A stretch of DNA of 64,000 nt from Chryseobacterium sp. OV279 (GTDB lineage Bacteria; Bacteroidota; Bacteroidia; Flavobacteriales; Weeksellaceae), in contig NZ_FQUD01000003.1 of NCBI RefSeq assembly GCF_900128945.1, forward strand, positions 620,001 to 684,000. Direction: 5' to 3'. Position numbers and translations under genes: made by a program. Positions 7,324 through 15,878 of this stretch are shown one piece after another (within the stretch, counting starts at the first letter, position 1; the number at the start of each line of letters is the position of its first letter). The notes under the pieces are model-generated. The model was not told the origin of the DNA. It did no database searches and worked only from the letters and a program-made list of their open reading frames with translations.

Positions 7324-8826
7324 GTGTCAGAAAATATCACCTTAAATACGAATATAAATATGCAGAATGAACATGATGATGATTCTATCATTGATGTCTC
7401 CGGAAGTGCGGATATTCCAATAGATTTTGGAACGGCTTTACATGTGCAGGAACCTGCCGTTGAAAATACTCCAAAACCACAGTATGATCCTGAAGGTTGG
7501 AAAATAGGAAAGAAGTACATCAGAAAACTCAGTTTAAATGATGAACAGGCTGCCATGCTGGACAGATTGTGGTTTGCAGACAATGTTTTCAATGAAATTG
7601 AATACTGCAGAATACAGATTTTAAAACAGTTTTTAAGAGCTATAGATTATCTCCAAATCCATTGTGTTCCGGTCAATAAATCCTATGCAACGGTTATTGA
7701 AGAACTCTCCGAAATTATTGTCTGCCTGCAGTATAACTACAGAAAAGAGAGCCTCAACTACCGCTATACCTATGATGCTGTACAGACTGAAATTTTCAAC
7801 CATATATTAAAATTATGCGAAAATAATGTAAGGGAAGTGTATGGAATTAAAAGGAAGATCAATACGGACTTTAACTATACCCATCCGGATATTCAGCATC
7901 AGTACGGCAGAAAGATCGTTTCAAAACTTGAGGTTTTTCTCGCAGAAAACCAACATCAGATCCTGGATGCAGATCACAGAACCAATATTGTTCTGAATGA
8001 AAACAATACCGGCCGGTGGAAGACAAAATTTGAAACCATTAAAGAAGATTTTTCCAATGCTCCTGCCTTTGAAAGGGAAATATTCAGGCTGGCGGATGTA
8101 AACATTAGAAATCCTTCTCAGGACACTATATTTTTTGAAGCTTCAAAATTTATATCAAAGCATGACCGGATCAGTGCTTTAAAGCTTTATCTCCATTATT
8201 TTGAAAAAGATCTCAACTCTTCTCAGTTTGACAGAAAGCAGCTTACAAAAAACATTCAGAAGAGCCTGTTCTCTACTAATGAGCAGCTTACGGATTTTGA
8301 AAATATATTAAACGAATTCATTACAACAAGAAATCTTGAAGCAGCGATAGAAAAAGCCTCTCAGCTGTACCTTCCGAAGAGAAAAAAAATAGTGATCGAC
8401 AGAGATGCTGTTGAAAATGTTCAGAGACAGCATTCGGGAACGGTCGCTTTGCTCGAAGAATATCTCAGAGATGATTATGAACAAGAAAATATAACTGAAA
8501 AACCAATAGAAACTGAAGAAGAGGATGAGCTGACGATGAATATCACTCATCATAATGCCGAAACAAATACTCAGAAATATATTGAGGAACTGAATTTATC
8601 AGAAATTCAGAAGGAGATTTTAGACTTATTTGAAAAGCAGAGTTTTAATATTCCTCAAAGTGAAATGGCTGCTTATTTACAGTCTAAAAATCTTTTCATG
8701 GGATCTACCATCGATTCAATTAATGATCTCTGTTTTGAAATCCTCGACGACGTCCTCATTGAAGAAGAGGATGAATATTTTACGATTAATACTGATTATT
8801 ATAAAAAACTTTTAAAGAATGATTGA
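7324..8826 (+). CDS. TerB_C-domain protein
   Basis: A 500-residue, probably cytoplasmic and mostly helical protein starting at GTG. The N-terminal 60 residues are low complexity and acidic. The central region (about 60-330) is alpha-helical with no motif I recognise. The C-terminal part (about residues 330-500) resembles the TerB_C domain: a segment with PKRKKIVIDRDAV, an acidic linker, then LSEIQKEILDLFEKQSFNIP and IDSINDLCFEILDDVLIEEE. TerB_C proteins occur in gene neighbourhoods with P-loop ATPases and helicases. Its stop overlaps the next start by 8 bp, arguing for translational coupling. It may be a scaffold for the ATPase. Confidence 0.68.
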   Translation: MSENITLNTNINMQNEHDDDSIIDVSGSADIPIDFGTALHVQEPAVENTPKPQYDPEGWKIGKKYIRKLSLNDEQAAMLDRLWFADNVFNEIEYCRIQILKQFLRAIDYLQIHCVPVNKSYATVIEELSEIIVCLQYNYRKESLNYRYTYDAVQTEIFNHILKLCENNVREVYGIKRKINTDFNYTHPDIQHQYGRKIVSKLEVFLAENQHQILDADHRTNIVLNENNTGRWKTKFETIKEDFSNAPAFEREIFRLADVNIRNPSQDTIFFEASKFISKHDRISALKLYLHYFEKDLNSSQFDRKQLTKNIQKSLFSTNEQLTDFENILNEFITTRNLEAAIEKASQLYLPKRKKIVIDRDAVENVQRQHSGTVALLEEYLRDDYEQENITEKPIETEEEDELTMNITHHNAETNTQKYIEELNLSEIQKEILDLFEKQSFNIPQSEMAAYLQSKNLFMGSTIDSINDLCFEILDDVLIEEEDEYFTINTDYYKKLLKND

Positions 8827-10135
8827 CAATATTAAACCCAAAGAAGCGACTTCCATTATCAATTCGCTGGTGAGCGGAGTAGTCCCAAAAATAGGGGTAC
8901 AGCATATAACCGTTGGAAGATCGGAAGAAATTAATGCATTTATAAGCGCTCTGGATGACGTGAAAAATGGCCACAGCATGGCGAAATTCTGGATCGGTGA
9001 TTTTGGAAGCGGAAAATCTTTTATGCTTCATTTACTGAACACCGTTGCCCTGAAACAGAAATTCGTTGTTTCCAATGCAGATTTTACCCCGGACAACCGA
9101 CTGTATTCCAACGACGGAAAAAGTGTGATCCTTTATTCAGCCATTATGGACAATATTGCCATCCAAACTAAGCCGGAAGGCGGAGCATTACAGACTTTAC
9201 TGGAAAAATGGATCGAGCAGGTGATTACGAAAACAGCGGAAGACAATCATATTTCACTGTCGGAAATCAGGAATGATCAATATCTGGGTTTGATCCAGAA
9301 TTCTATTATGAAAACGGTCAATGAAATAACGGAAGTTGGTGGTTTCGATTTCGGTTCTGTAATCGTTAAATACTACGAAGGCTATATCAAAGGAGATGAA
9401 TTGCTTCGCAGAAATGCCCTGAAATGGCTCAAAGGTGAATATAAAACCAAAACGGAAGCAAGGCAGGATCTGGGTGTCAGAGAGATCATCAACGATTCCA
9501 ATTTTTATGATATGCTTAAGAACTTCTGCAAATTCTTTGTAAGCATGGGCTACAGCGGGTTTATGATTAATCTGGATGAAGCCATCAACCTTTACAAAAT
9601 ATCTACGGCAGCGGCTCGGGAAAAGAATTACGAGAAAATTTTATCCATTTATAACGACTGTTTTCAGGGGAAAATTTCCAATCTCTTTATCAATTTTGCA
9701 GGAACAAAAGAATTTCTGGAAAACGAAAGGAGAGGACTGTTCAGCTATCAGGCTTTAAAATCCAGACTGGAAACCAATAAATTTGAAACACTTGAGATCA
9801 GGGATTTTGCCCAGCCAGTGATTAAATTAACGCCATTAGATCATAATGAAATCTTTGTTTTGCTGAAAAAACTTAAGCTGATTTTTGATTTTAACTATAA
9901 AACGGAACTGAATATCACTGATGATGAAATTTTTGCCTTCATGGAAGAAATGTTCAATAAACCGGGAGCTTCAGAATTTCTGACTCCCAGGGAAGTCATC
10001 AGAGACTTTCTGAATATTCTGAACATTATCAGACAGAATCCGGCAGTAGATAAAAAGCAGCTTTTCGGGGAAATTGAGATCTCGGATGAGAGACCGAATG
10101 ATCTGGTAATGTTAGACAGCATTGAGGAAATATGA
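8819..10135 (+). CDS. BrxD-like P-loop ATPase (DUF2791/BREX ATP-binding domain)
   Basis: A 438-residue ATPase. The Walker A motif GDFGSGKS is at residues 60-67 after the typical lead-in HITVGRSEEINAF, and a Walker B-like segment FMINLDEAIN lies near residue 248. This layout (short N-terminal helix, GRxxEI, GxFGSGKS, NLDE) matches the DUF2791 ATP-binding family that includes BrxD of type 2 BREX (Pgl-like) systems. In those systems brxD is adjacent to brxHI, an Lhr-like helicase, exactly as here. The gene overlaps both neighbours (8 bp and 4 bp). No methylase, PglZ or PglW gene is nearby, so this is not a canonical BREX locus. Confidence 0.78.
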   Translation: MIDNIKPKEATSIINSLVSGVVPKIGVQHITVGRSEEINAFISALDDVKNGHSMAKFWIGDFGSGKSFMLHLLNTVALKQKFVVSNADFTPDNRLYSNDGKSVILYSAIMDNIAIQTKPEGGALQTLLEKWIEQVITKTAEDNHISLSEIRNDQYLGLIQNSIMKTVNEITEVGGFDFGSVIVKYYEGYIKGDELLRRNALKWLKGEYKTKTEARQDLGVREIINDSNFYDMLKNFCKFFVSMGYSGFMINLDEAINLYKISTAAAREKNYEKILSIYNDCFQGKISNLFINFAGTKEFLENERRGLFSYQALKSRLETNKFETLEIRDFAQPVIKLTPLDHNEIFVLLKKLKLIFDFNYKTELNITDDEIFAFMEEMFNKPGASEFLTPREVIRDFLNILNIIRQNPAVDKKQLFGEIEISDERPNDLVMLDSIEEI

Positions 10136-12273
10136 CCGCATTCGACATGCTTTCTGAGCCGATCAGAAAATACATCCGTGATCAGAGATGGGAAAGTCTG
10201 AGGCCTATTCAGGAGGCTGCCATTCAAAAGATTATTCCCAATGATAATAATTATGTTTTAATTTCCAGAACGGCTTCAGGTAAAACTGAGGCTGCTTTTC
10301 TGCCGATCCTTTCAAAAGTCAATTTTAAGGAGCAAGGCGTAAAAGTTCTGTATATCTCACCTTTAATTGCCCTGATCAACGACCAATTCATGCGGGTAGA
10401 GAAACTCTGTGCGTATCTAGATGTTCCTGTAACGAAATGGCACGGAGAAGCTTCAAAAGGAGCCAAAGACCGACTGATCAAAGCTCCGGAAGGAATCGTT
10501 CTCATCACTCCAGAATCTCTGGAAGCCATGTTTGTCAATAAGCCCCACAATATCCATCATCTTTTTTCTACACTTGAATATGTGGTCATAGATGAAATTC
10601 ATTCCTTTTTGGGCTCTGATAGAGGGATTCATCTGCAGTCTCTGTTGCAGCGTCTTCAGAAAGTCAATAAAAAGAAATTCAATATTGTAGCACTTTCGGC
10701 AACAGTAAGTGATGAAAATAAATACGCAGAGCTTAAAGATTTTCTTGGGGATCCTGAACATACGAAAGTCATCAGAGATACTACACCTAAGCCTATTAAT
10801 GCCGTTTTTAAATACTTTGAAGGAACAACCAGTGAACTTCCGTTGGATCTTATGAAGGATCTGTATGTGAGAACTAGGGACAGTAAGGTTTTGGTCTTTC
10901 CCAATGCAAGAGGACGGGTGGAAGAAGTCGCGGTAAAGCTCAGGAGGATCTCAGAAAAAGTGGGCGGACATCCCAACTATTTTTCCCATCATTCCGCCGT
11001 AGACAAAGAAGTGCGCGAATACGTTGAATTTTTTGCTAAAAAAAGTGTACATGAGAATTTCTGTATATCCTGTACATCTACACTGGAACTGGGGATTGAT
11101 ATCGGAAATGTGGATGAAGTTGCCCAAATCGATGCCACCCACAGCATTGCTTCCCTGATTCAGAGAGTTGGAAGAAGCGGACGGAGGGAAGGGAAATCCA
11201 GCAACCTGTTTCTTTATGCTACGGATCGGTGGAGTCTTCTTCAGTCGATGGCGTGTTGGTTGCTTTTTAAAGATCAGTATATCGAACCCGTTTTTATTAA
11301 TGATCAGCCTTATGATGTTTTGGTTCATCAGCTTATGTCGATGGTGAAAGGATCTTCGGGGATGACACTTGCTCAGCTTTTGGAAGATTTTAAAGGTAAT
11401 GTTACTTTTAAGAATATTAAAGCCGAAGAAATCACAGACATCATTCATCATCTTACCGAAATTGATTTTCTGGAAAAACTTGGAAAGGAGTATATCATTG
11501 GAATCGAAAGTGAAAAAGTGGTGAATACGAAAGATTTTTATACCCTTTTTCATACTCCGTCGTTTTTTAGAGTGATCAGCCAGGGAGTAAAAATAGGCGA
11601 GCTGCCGCTTTCAGCACAAACCATCATAGACCAAAATGTATATCTTTCGGCCAGAATCTGGAAAATAAAAGACATTGATTATCAATCCAAAAAAATAGAA
11701 GTAATTCCTGCCAAAGACGGAAAAAAGCCTCTCTTTTTTGGGGATGCCGCGGATACAGCAGCCAAGATCAGAGAAAAAATGCTGGAAATTCTTATTGTTG
11801 ATGAGAAGTATGATTTTCTGGATGAGGCAGGTGAGGAAATCATCAGACAGATGCGTAAAGATTTTTCTGTGTATGGGATCAAGTCTTATCTGACAGACAG
11901 ACCGTTGTTCTCCGGTAATGACAAACTTACGTTCTACTCGTTTGCTGGATCTAAGGTCAACAAAACCTTACATTTCGTACTGAACAGAATGGGGATCAGT
12001 AATCAATTACACGACAGTGAAAGTGAATTTGAACTTGATTACTCTAAGAAAGCTGAATTCATCCATATGCTTAAAGATTTGAATTTAAATAACGTCAATC
12101 TCGATGAAGCGTTGACGGAATTGATAGAGCATTCTCCCGATATTCTGAACTTTTCAAAATGGGGAATATACCTGCCGTTGCAATATCAAATCAAGCTTCT
12201 GAAAAACCGCTATTTCGATTTTAAAGCCTGCAATGAATTTATCCGGAATTTAAATTTTGTGGAAAATGAATAG
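10132..12273 (+). CDS. Lhr/BrxHI-like DEAD/DEAH-box helicase
   Basis: A 713-residue superfamily 2 helicase. Motif I is ASGKTEA (about residue 48), motif II is DEIH followed by SFLGSDRG (about 153), motif III is SAT (about 189) and motif VI is QRVGRSGRR (about 344). The DEIH-x-x-x-G-x-DRG context is characteristic of Lhr-type helicases. The C-terminal 300 residues form a domain specific to this group and are not the full Lhr extension. It is expected to translocate on single-stranded nucleic acid and act with the upstream ATPase (ATGA overlap). It is the last gene of the operon and is followed by a terminator. Confidence 0.85.
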   Translation: MTAFDMLSEPIRKYIRDQRWESLRPIQEAAIQKIIPNDNNYVLISRTASGKTEAAFLPILSKVNFKEQGVKVLYISPLIALINDQFMRVEKLCAYLDVPVTKWHGEASKGAKDRLIKAPEGIVLITPESLEAMFVNKPHNIHHLFSTLEYVVIDEIHSFLGSDRGIHLQSLLQRLQKVNKKKFNIVALSATVSDENKYAELKDFLGDPEHTKVIRDTTPKPINAVFKYFEGTTSELPLDLMKDLYVRTRDSKVLVFPNARGRVEEVAVKLRRISEKVGGHPNYFSHHSAVDKEVREYVEFFAKKSVHENFCISCTSTLELGIDIGNVDEVAQIDATHSIASLIQRVGRSGRREGKSSNLFLYATDRWSLLQSMACWLLFKDQYIEPVFINDQPYDVLVHQLMSMVKGSSGMTLAQLLEDFKGNVTFKNIKAEEITDIIHHLTEIDFLEKLGKEYIIGIESEKVVNTKDFYTLFHTPSFFRVISQGVKIGELPLSAQTIIDQNVYLSARIWKIKDIDYQSKKIEVIPAKDGKKPLFFGDAADTAAKIREKMLEILIVDEKYDFLDEAGEEIIRQMRKDFSVYGIKSYLTDRPLFSGNDKLTFYSFAGSKVNKTLHFVLNRMGISNQLHDSESEFELDYSKKAEFIHMLKDLNLNNVNLDEALTELIEHSPDILNFSKWGIYLPLQYQIKLLKNRYFDFKACNEFIRNLNFVENE

Positions 12274-12312
12274 AGTGAAGACCTGAGAATAAGGAATAAG
12301 GATTAAAGAAAC

Positions 12313-12346
12313 AATGGAAGTCTGTATATAGCTTCCATTTTTCTTT
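12313..12346 (+). terminator. Rho-independent terminator of the TerB/helicase operon
   Basis: AATGGAAG at 12313-12320 pairs with CTTCCATT at 12332-12339, followed by a T-rich tract. It lies 40 bp after the helicase stop, before the convergent Crp/Fnr gene. Confidence 0.75.
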
Positions 12347-12433
12347 TTTCAAAGTGAAAAATATCAATCTAAGGGCTTATACTTTTCCTGAAGACTTCAG
12401 GGAACCTCCATCACCCATTTTCCTTCTCCCAAA

Positions 12434-13027
12434 CTAGTACAAAATCTTCCTTTTCTCAATCTTCAAAATCTTCTCTTTTTCCATTGTTTTTATAGTTCTG
12501 ATAACGGTCTCTACGCGGACTCCGGTAAGGGAAGCCAGCTGCTGTCGTGTAAGCGGGATTTCAAAAGAGTAGGGACTTTTGTCTTCGTGATAGCTTTTAA
12601 GATAATCCATGAGCTGTTTCAGTTTCAGCATGGGATTCTGGAAAGAGAGGTTATACAGCATGATGTATTTGTAGTACATTCTTTCGGCCATGCATTGATA
12701 AACATTCAGGGAGACGTCCTGATTTTCCTTGATTAAATTCAAAAAATTGGATTTGGGAAGTCTTATAATATGAGAATCCTTTATAGCAATGGCATTCATG
12801 GGATACGGGCGGTCTACAAACAGCAGCGACTCGCCGAAGCTGTGGCTTGCGGAAAATATATTCTGAATAAATTCCTTTCCGGCTTCTGTATAATTGTTGA
12901 GTTTGATTTGTCCTTTTTCAATCTGGTAATAAAACAGAGAAAATTCGCCTTCCCGGAAAATAATATCTCCTGATTTATATTCTTTAGTTTCTGCTCCAAA
13001 TGAAAAGAGTACATCTTCAGCAATCAT
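12434..13027 (-). CDS. Crp/Fnr family transcriptional regulator (paralog A)
   Basis: A 197-residue Crp/Fnr regulator: N-terminal sensor barrel (about 10-120), dimerisation helix and C-terminal winged helix (about 145-197). The helix-turn-helix reads LTRQQLASLTG-x-x-VETVIR. It is a close paralog of the protein at 57721-58317, with the same start (MI-x-x-E-x-L), the MAERMYY-x-x-I/V-ML helix and the same helix-turn-helix. No cysteine cluster is seen, so the signal is unknown. Its divergent intergenic region carries a TTGAT-N4-ATCAT dyad 22 nt before a -7 element, so autoregulation or control of a divergent transcript is likely. Confidence 0.88.
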   Translation of the reverse strand: MIAEDVLFSFGAETKEYKSGDIIFREGEFSLFYYQIEKGQIKLNNYTEAGKEFIQNIFSASHSFGESLLFVDRPYPMNAIAIKDSHIIRLPKSNFLNLIKENQDVSLNVYQCMAERMYYKYIMLYNLSFQNPMLKLKQLMDYLKSYHEDKSPYSFEIPLTRQQLASLTGVRVETVIRTIKTMEKEKILKIEKRKILY

Positions 13028-13663
13028 AATGTGAGAGATTAATTAAAATTTTAAACGAATGTTTAACCATCGATGTCCTTCATTATGTAATAAACAGAAA
13101 AGCCCCAAATTTCAATAACGTAAAGAAAGTTCAATTTTAATCACTTCTTTCAAAAGCGGGTACCATATACATACCACAGAACTGAGGCTTAAATCTTGTT
13201 CGGAAATACGTGTAAATCTTATTCCAGGCATAGAATAAAAACATCAAAAATATTGATTAGGATCATAAAAACGAAATTTACAATCTTCTAAATTTGTTTA
13301 AAATAAATAAATGAGCAGTTCAATTTCAAAACTCGGTTCAAAATAGAACAAATACAGTGTTTATAGGCATGGCGTGGTATGTATGTGGTATTTTAATTGT
13401 GTAAAATTTTAATCATTTTTTATTTCTTTGTTTGTTTTAAAAATAATTGAAAAGAAGAACTTCAGTTAGAGAATTTTTAAGAATAAATGTTGAAACTATA
13501 AAAAGTATTACGCAGATTATTGAGTTATAAAAAATGAAATGGAAACATGCAGTCTTAAGCCCCCCTTTAAAAACAGCTGTTATATAATAGCCAGAGAAGA
13601 AGAATTTGTACTGGTGCTGCCCGTTTAAAGGCATCAGAAATAAGTAGAGATGAGAAAAATATT
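13028..13663. other. Long AT-rich intergenic region with a Crp-type promoter and an inverted repeat
   Basis: No convincing gene is present in these 636 bp. It holds a class II-like Crp/Fnr promoter at 13253-13296. It also holds a widely spaced inverted repeat: 13161-13177 (TACCATATACATACCAC) against 13374-13390 (GTGGTATGTATGTGGTA), matching with one mismatch. An 11-codon ATG frame at 13311-13346 follows the promoter but has no other support. The frame of the downstream helix-turn-helix gene stays open back to about 13571. Confidence 0.55.
13253..13296 (+). promoter_or_regulatory. Class II-type Crp/Fnr promoter
   Basis: The dyad TTGAT-TAGG-ATCAT at 13253-13266 is followed after exactly 22 nt by TAAATTTG at 13289-13296, a match to the TAnnTTTG -7 consensus. 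Dyad and -7 have the same spacing at 58470-58513 and 59467-59510. The centre lies about 42 nt upstream of the expected start, the classic activator position. It is divergent from the Crp/Fnr gene at 12434-13027. Confidence 0.55.
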
Positions 13664-14005
13664 ATGAAAAACGAAAAACCGCAATCCAATTTAGAAGATT
13701 TGAACCAAAAAATTTTAGTGCAGGACGATATCATGGCATTGGCGAAAGAAAATTCTCCACGCCTGCTGAATAAATTCAGATTAGTATATCCTGATTTTTT
13801 TGACAAGATCACGAATGTACATCCCAATCTCAAAAATTCTGAACTGATTTTCTGCATTTACCTGAAACTCAACTTTACCACAAAGGAAATTGCGACCTAT
13901 ACTTTTGTGACTCCAAAAGCCATTCAGAACAGAAAAAACAGAATACGGAAAAAACTCAATATTCCTTCCGATCTGGATATTTACAAATGGTTTAATGATC
14001 TTTAA
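13664..14005 (+). CDS. LuxR-type helix-turn-helix protein, short, possibly a remnant
   Basis: A 113-residue protein matching only the C-terminal DNA-binding end of the larger TPR-plus-LuxR regulators found in Chryseobacterium relatives. It has the linker ALAKENSPRLLNKFRLVYPDFF and a helix-turn-helix with FTTKEIATYTFVTPKAIQ followed by RKNRIRKKLNI. No TPR repeats, membrane helix or sensor region precede it, although the frame is open without a start codon for about 90 bp upstream. It is either a small stand-alone regulator or the surviving 3' end of a longer gene. Confidence 0.65.
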   Translation: MKNEKPQSNLEDLNQKILVQDDIMALAKENSPRLLNKFRLVYPDFFDKITNVHPNLKNSELIFCIYLKLNFTTKEIATYTFVTPKAIQNRKNRIRKKLNIPSDLDIYKWFNDL

Positions 14006-14024
14006 ACCTAATTTTTGAATCAGA

Positions 14025-14756
14025 TTATATTTGGATTACTGCTTTGTCCAGATCATGGTAAAGCAGTATTTTCCATTGTTCTTCGGCGGCTTTTTTCTGC
14101 CATTCAACCCTTAATTCCATTGCTTTTCTTCCGTCGAAATCGCTTTTATACGCCAGATGGTATTTCAGGTAGGATTCCTGAGGAAGGTCATCAGCCCCAT
14201 AAAAGACGGTCTCATTATTTTCACGGATCCAGAATACCTGCATAAAAGGCGTATGACCGCCCACCACTTCAAAAGAAATTTCATCACTGATTTTCCCCTG
14301 ATCTTCATCCATCCATACAATATCAGGCAGGGTAATCAGCTTTTCCAGAATATCAAAATCAAAAGAAGGATTTCCTTGATTTTCCATGGCAAAAGCGAGT
14401 TCGCGTTTCTGGATATATATTTGAGCATTCGGAAACGTTGGGACAAAACCATTGTCAGTCTTTTGTATACTGCCGTCGATATGATCTTTGTGAAGATGCG
14501 AAAGCAGGAGCTTGGTGATTTGTTCAGGCTTGATATTTTCTTGTTCCAGTAACTCAGAGACTGCGGTCTTTCCGTCTGCATTTTTCCATCCGGTACCGGC
14601 ATCAAGAAGGATATAATCATGATCTGTAATGATCAGAAAGGGCTGCACAGACATTCTGATTCCTTTTACGGTATCAAAGTTTTCATCCGTTAAAAGCGTA
14701 AAGTCTTTTGTTCTGCTGGCCGAGAAATTGCCTTCTTTAAGCGGAATAATTTTCAT
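14025..14756 (-). CDS. MBL-fold metallo-hydrolase
   Basis: A 243-residue metallo-beta-lactamase-fold enzyme, probably a lactonase or phosphodiesterase-like hydrolase; the substrate is unknown. The zinc motif LLSHLHKDHIDG supplies H-x-H-x-D-H, and further ligands lie in VVGGHTPFMQ (His) and FYGADDLP (Asp). The ATG at 14756 (MKIIPLKEGNFSASR) is preferred over an upstream in-frame ATG at 14804, because family members begin at this strand. No signal peptide. The upstream gene on the same strand is the Nudix regulator (75-bp gap). Confidence 0.85.
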   Translation of the reverse strand: MKIIPLKEGNFSASRTKDFTLLTDENFDTVKGIRMSVQPFLIITDHDYILLDAGTGWKNADGKTAVSELLEQENIKPEQITKLLLSHLHKDHIDGSIQKTDNGFVPTFPNAQIYIQKRELAFAMENQGNPSFDFDILEKLITLPDIVWMDEDQGKISDEISFEVVGGHTPFMQVFWIRENNETVFYGADDLPQESYLKYHLAYKSDFDGRKAMELRVEWQKKAAEEQWKILLYHDLDKAVIQI

Positions 14757-14831
14757 CCTGCAAATTTCCCTATTATTTCTAAAACCTGAAAACCTTTTTT
14801 TCAATAGAAACTATCGGAAAAAACAATGAAG

Positions 14832-15581
14832 TTACCAGCTGTTAAGCCCATTTTCCATAGCTTTAACGTAATTCTCTTCATCAAAAGAGTAGAGGTCAGG
14901 TGCTTTGTGGGCACCGCCACGTCTTTGCTCTTCAAGTTTTTTCAGAATACCCAAGTTTTTTATTTTACGGTAAAAATTCCCGCGATTCAGCTCTTTTCCT
15001 AAAACAGCTTCATATAATTTCTGCAGTTCCGGAAGGGTAAATTTTTCCGGAAGAAGATTCCGGCCGATAGGTTTTGTAGATATTTTCTGTCTCAGGGTAA
15101 ATAAAGCTTTCTGAATGATTTCATAATGATCCATCCCAAATTCCAGCTCCGGCAATTGGCTTATAAAGACCCATTCGCAAGTTTCACTGAACTCATCGGG
15201 AATCAGGCGAAACCTTGAAGGACTGTACAATGCGTAATATCCTACGGTCACAAAGCGCTGTTTCTGGAAAAGCGTATCGTCAAAATCCTCGAAATGAAAT
15301 TCACTTCTGTTTTTCTTTCCAAATACTCCGAATTCCTCGAGGTACACATCCGTTACTCCGGATCTTTCTTTCAAAATTCTTTTGACTGCGTCATCCAGAT
15401 CTTCATCTTTTTTTACGTAACCGCCGGGAAGCAGCCATTTTTGTCTGTAATTGGTTTTTAAAAGAAGAACTTTAAGTTCATTATGCTCAAACCCGAAAAT
15501 AACCGGATCAGCTGAAATGTGAGGAAGGAAAACCTCTTTGGCCGCGATTGACTGCTGTAAAAGCTGTTGTTTAGAATCCAT
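14832..15581 (-). CDS. Nudix-domain transcriptional regulator (NrtR-like)
   Basis: A 249-residue protein with an N-terminal Nudix domain and a C-terminal winged helix. The Nudix box is degenerate: the segment DAVKRILKERSGV replaces the catalytic REUxEE with RILKER, so hydrolase activity is doubtful. This is what is seen in NrtR/AraR-type regulators, which bind rather than hydrolyse a nucleotide ligand. The C-terminal region (about 175-249: FTLPELQKLYEAVLG, NFYRKIKNLGILKKL) is the family winged helix. The controlled genes may be adjacent: the MBL gene downstream or the divergent MFS gene at 16020. The ligand is not predictable. Confidence 0.82.
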   Translation of the reverse strand: MDSKQQLLQQSIAAKEVFLPHISADPVIFGFEHNELKVLLLKTNYRQKWLLPGGYVKKDEDLDDAVKRILKERSGVTDVYLEEFGVFGKKNRSEFHFEDFDDTLFQKQRFVTVGYYALYSPSRFRLIPDEFSETCEWVFISQLPELEFGMDHYEIIQKALFTLRQKISTKPIGRNLLPEKFTLPELQKLYEAVLGKELNRGNFYRKIKNLGILKKLEEQRRGGAHKAPDLYSFDEENYVKAMENGLNSW

Positions 15582-15777
15582 GGAACCCTTGTGAAATGTG
15601 TTTAGTACAAATGTGCTAAAAAAAAATGAATTTTCAACAAAAATCCTTTAGATAAAGGTATTTATCATGGTTTGGGTTAAATAAGCAGAATAAAAAAATA
15701 GGACTGCAAAATATTAACAGCTATTTTTCCGTTACAGATATACACAAAATCCACGGCTGACTTTCTGTAAAGCTGTT

Positions 15778-15843
15778 ATGACGAAAAAACATCTCCCTCT
15801 TTACCTGCCTGTAAATTATTTTAAGATTAAATGCCATAGTTGA
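15778..15843 (+). CDS. Candidate small ORF (21 residues) before a terminator
   Basis: ATG at 15778 opens a 21-codon frame (MTKKHLPLYLPVNYFKIKCH, then S and TGA). The stop lies only 5 nt before a strong terminator hairpin, which is how a leader peptide or a short independent transcript would be organised. No Shine-Dalgarno is present, but that is usual here. There is no family recognition. It could be chance: short frames are common. Confidence 0.3.
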   Translation: MTKKHLPLYLPVNYFKIKCHS

Positions 15844-15848
15844 TTGAA

Positions 15849-15878
15849 AGAGGTCGTTTTCAAACGGTCTCTTTTTTT
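15849..15878 (+). terminator. Orphan Rho-independent terminator or attenuator
   Basis: AGAGGTCGTT pairs with AACGGTCTCT (two G-U pairs, 15849-15872) and is followed by seven T. No annotated plus-strand gene ends upstream, so it either ends a small transcript covering 15778-15843 or attenuates the MFS gene at 16020. Confidence 0.7.

Noticed and set aside
8819..12273. Complete BREX system
   Set aside because: Only BrxD-like and BrxHI-like proteins are present; the methylase and PglZ are absent, so it cannot be called BREX.
13311..13346. 11-codon frame MSSSISKLGSK following a Crp-type promoter
   Set aside because: Too short to separate from chance and no second example in the window.
13664..14005. 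Toxin-antitoxin or restriction function for the short LuxR-type protein
   Set aside because: The sequence matches only the DNA-binding end of TPR-LuxR regulators and has no toxin-like partner.
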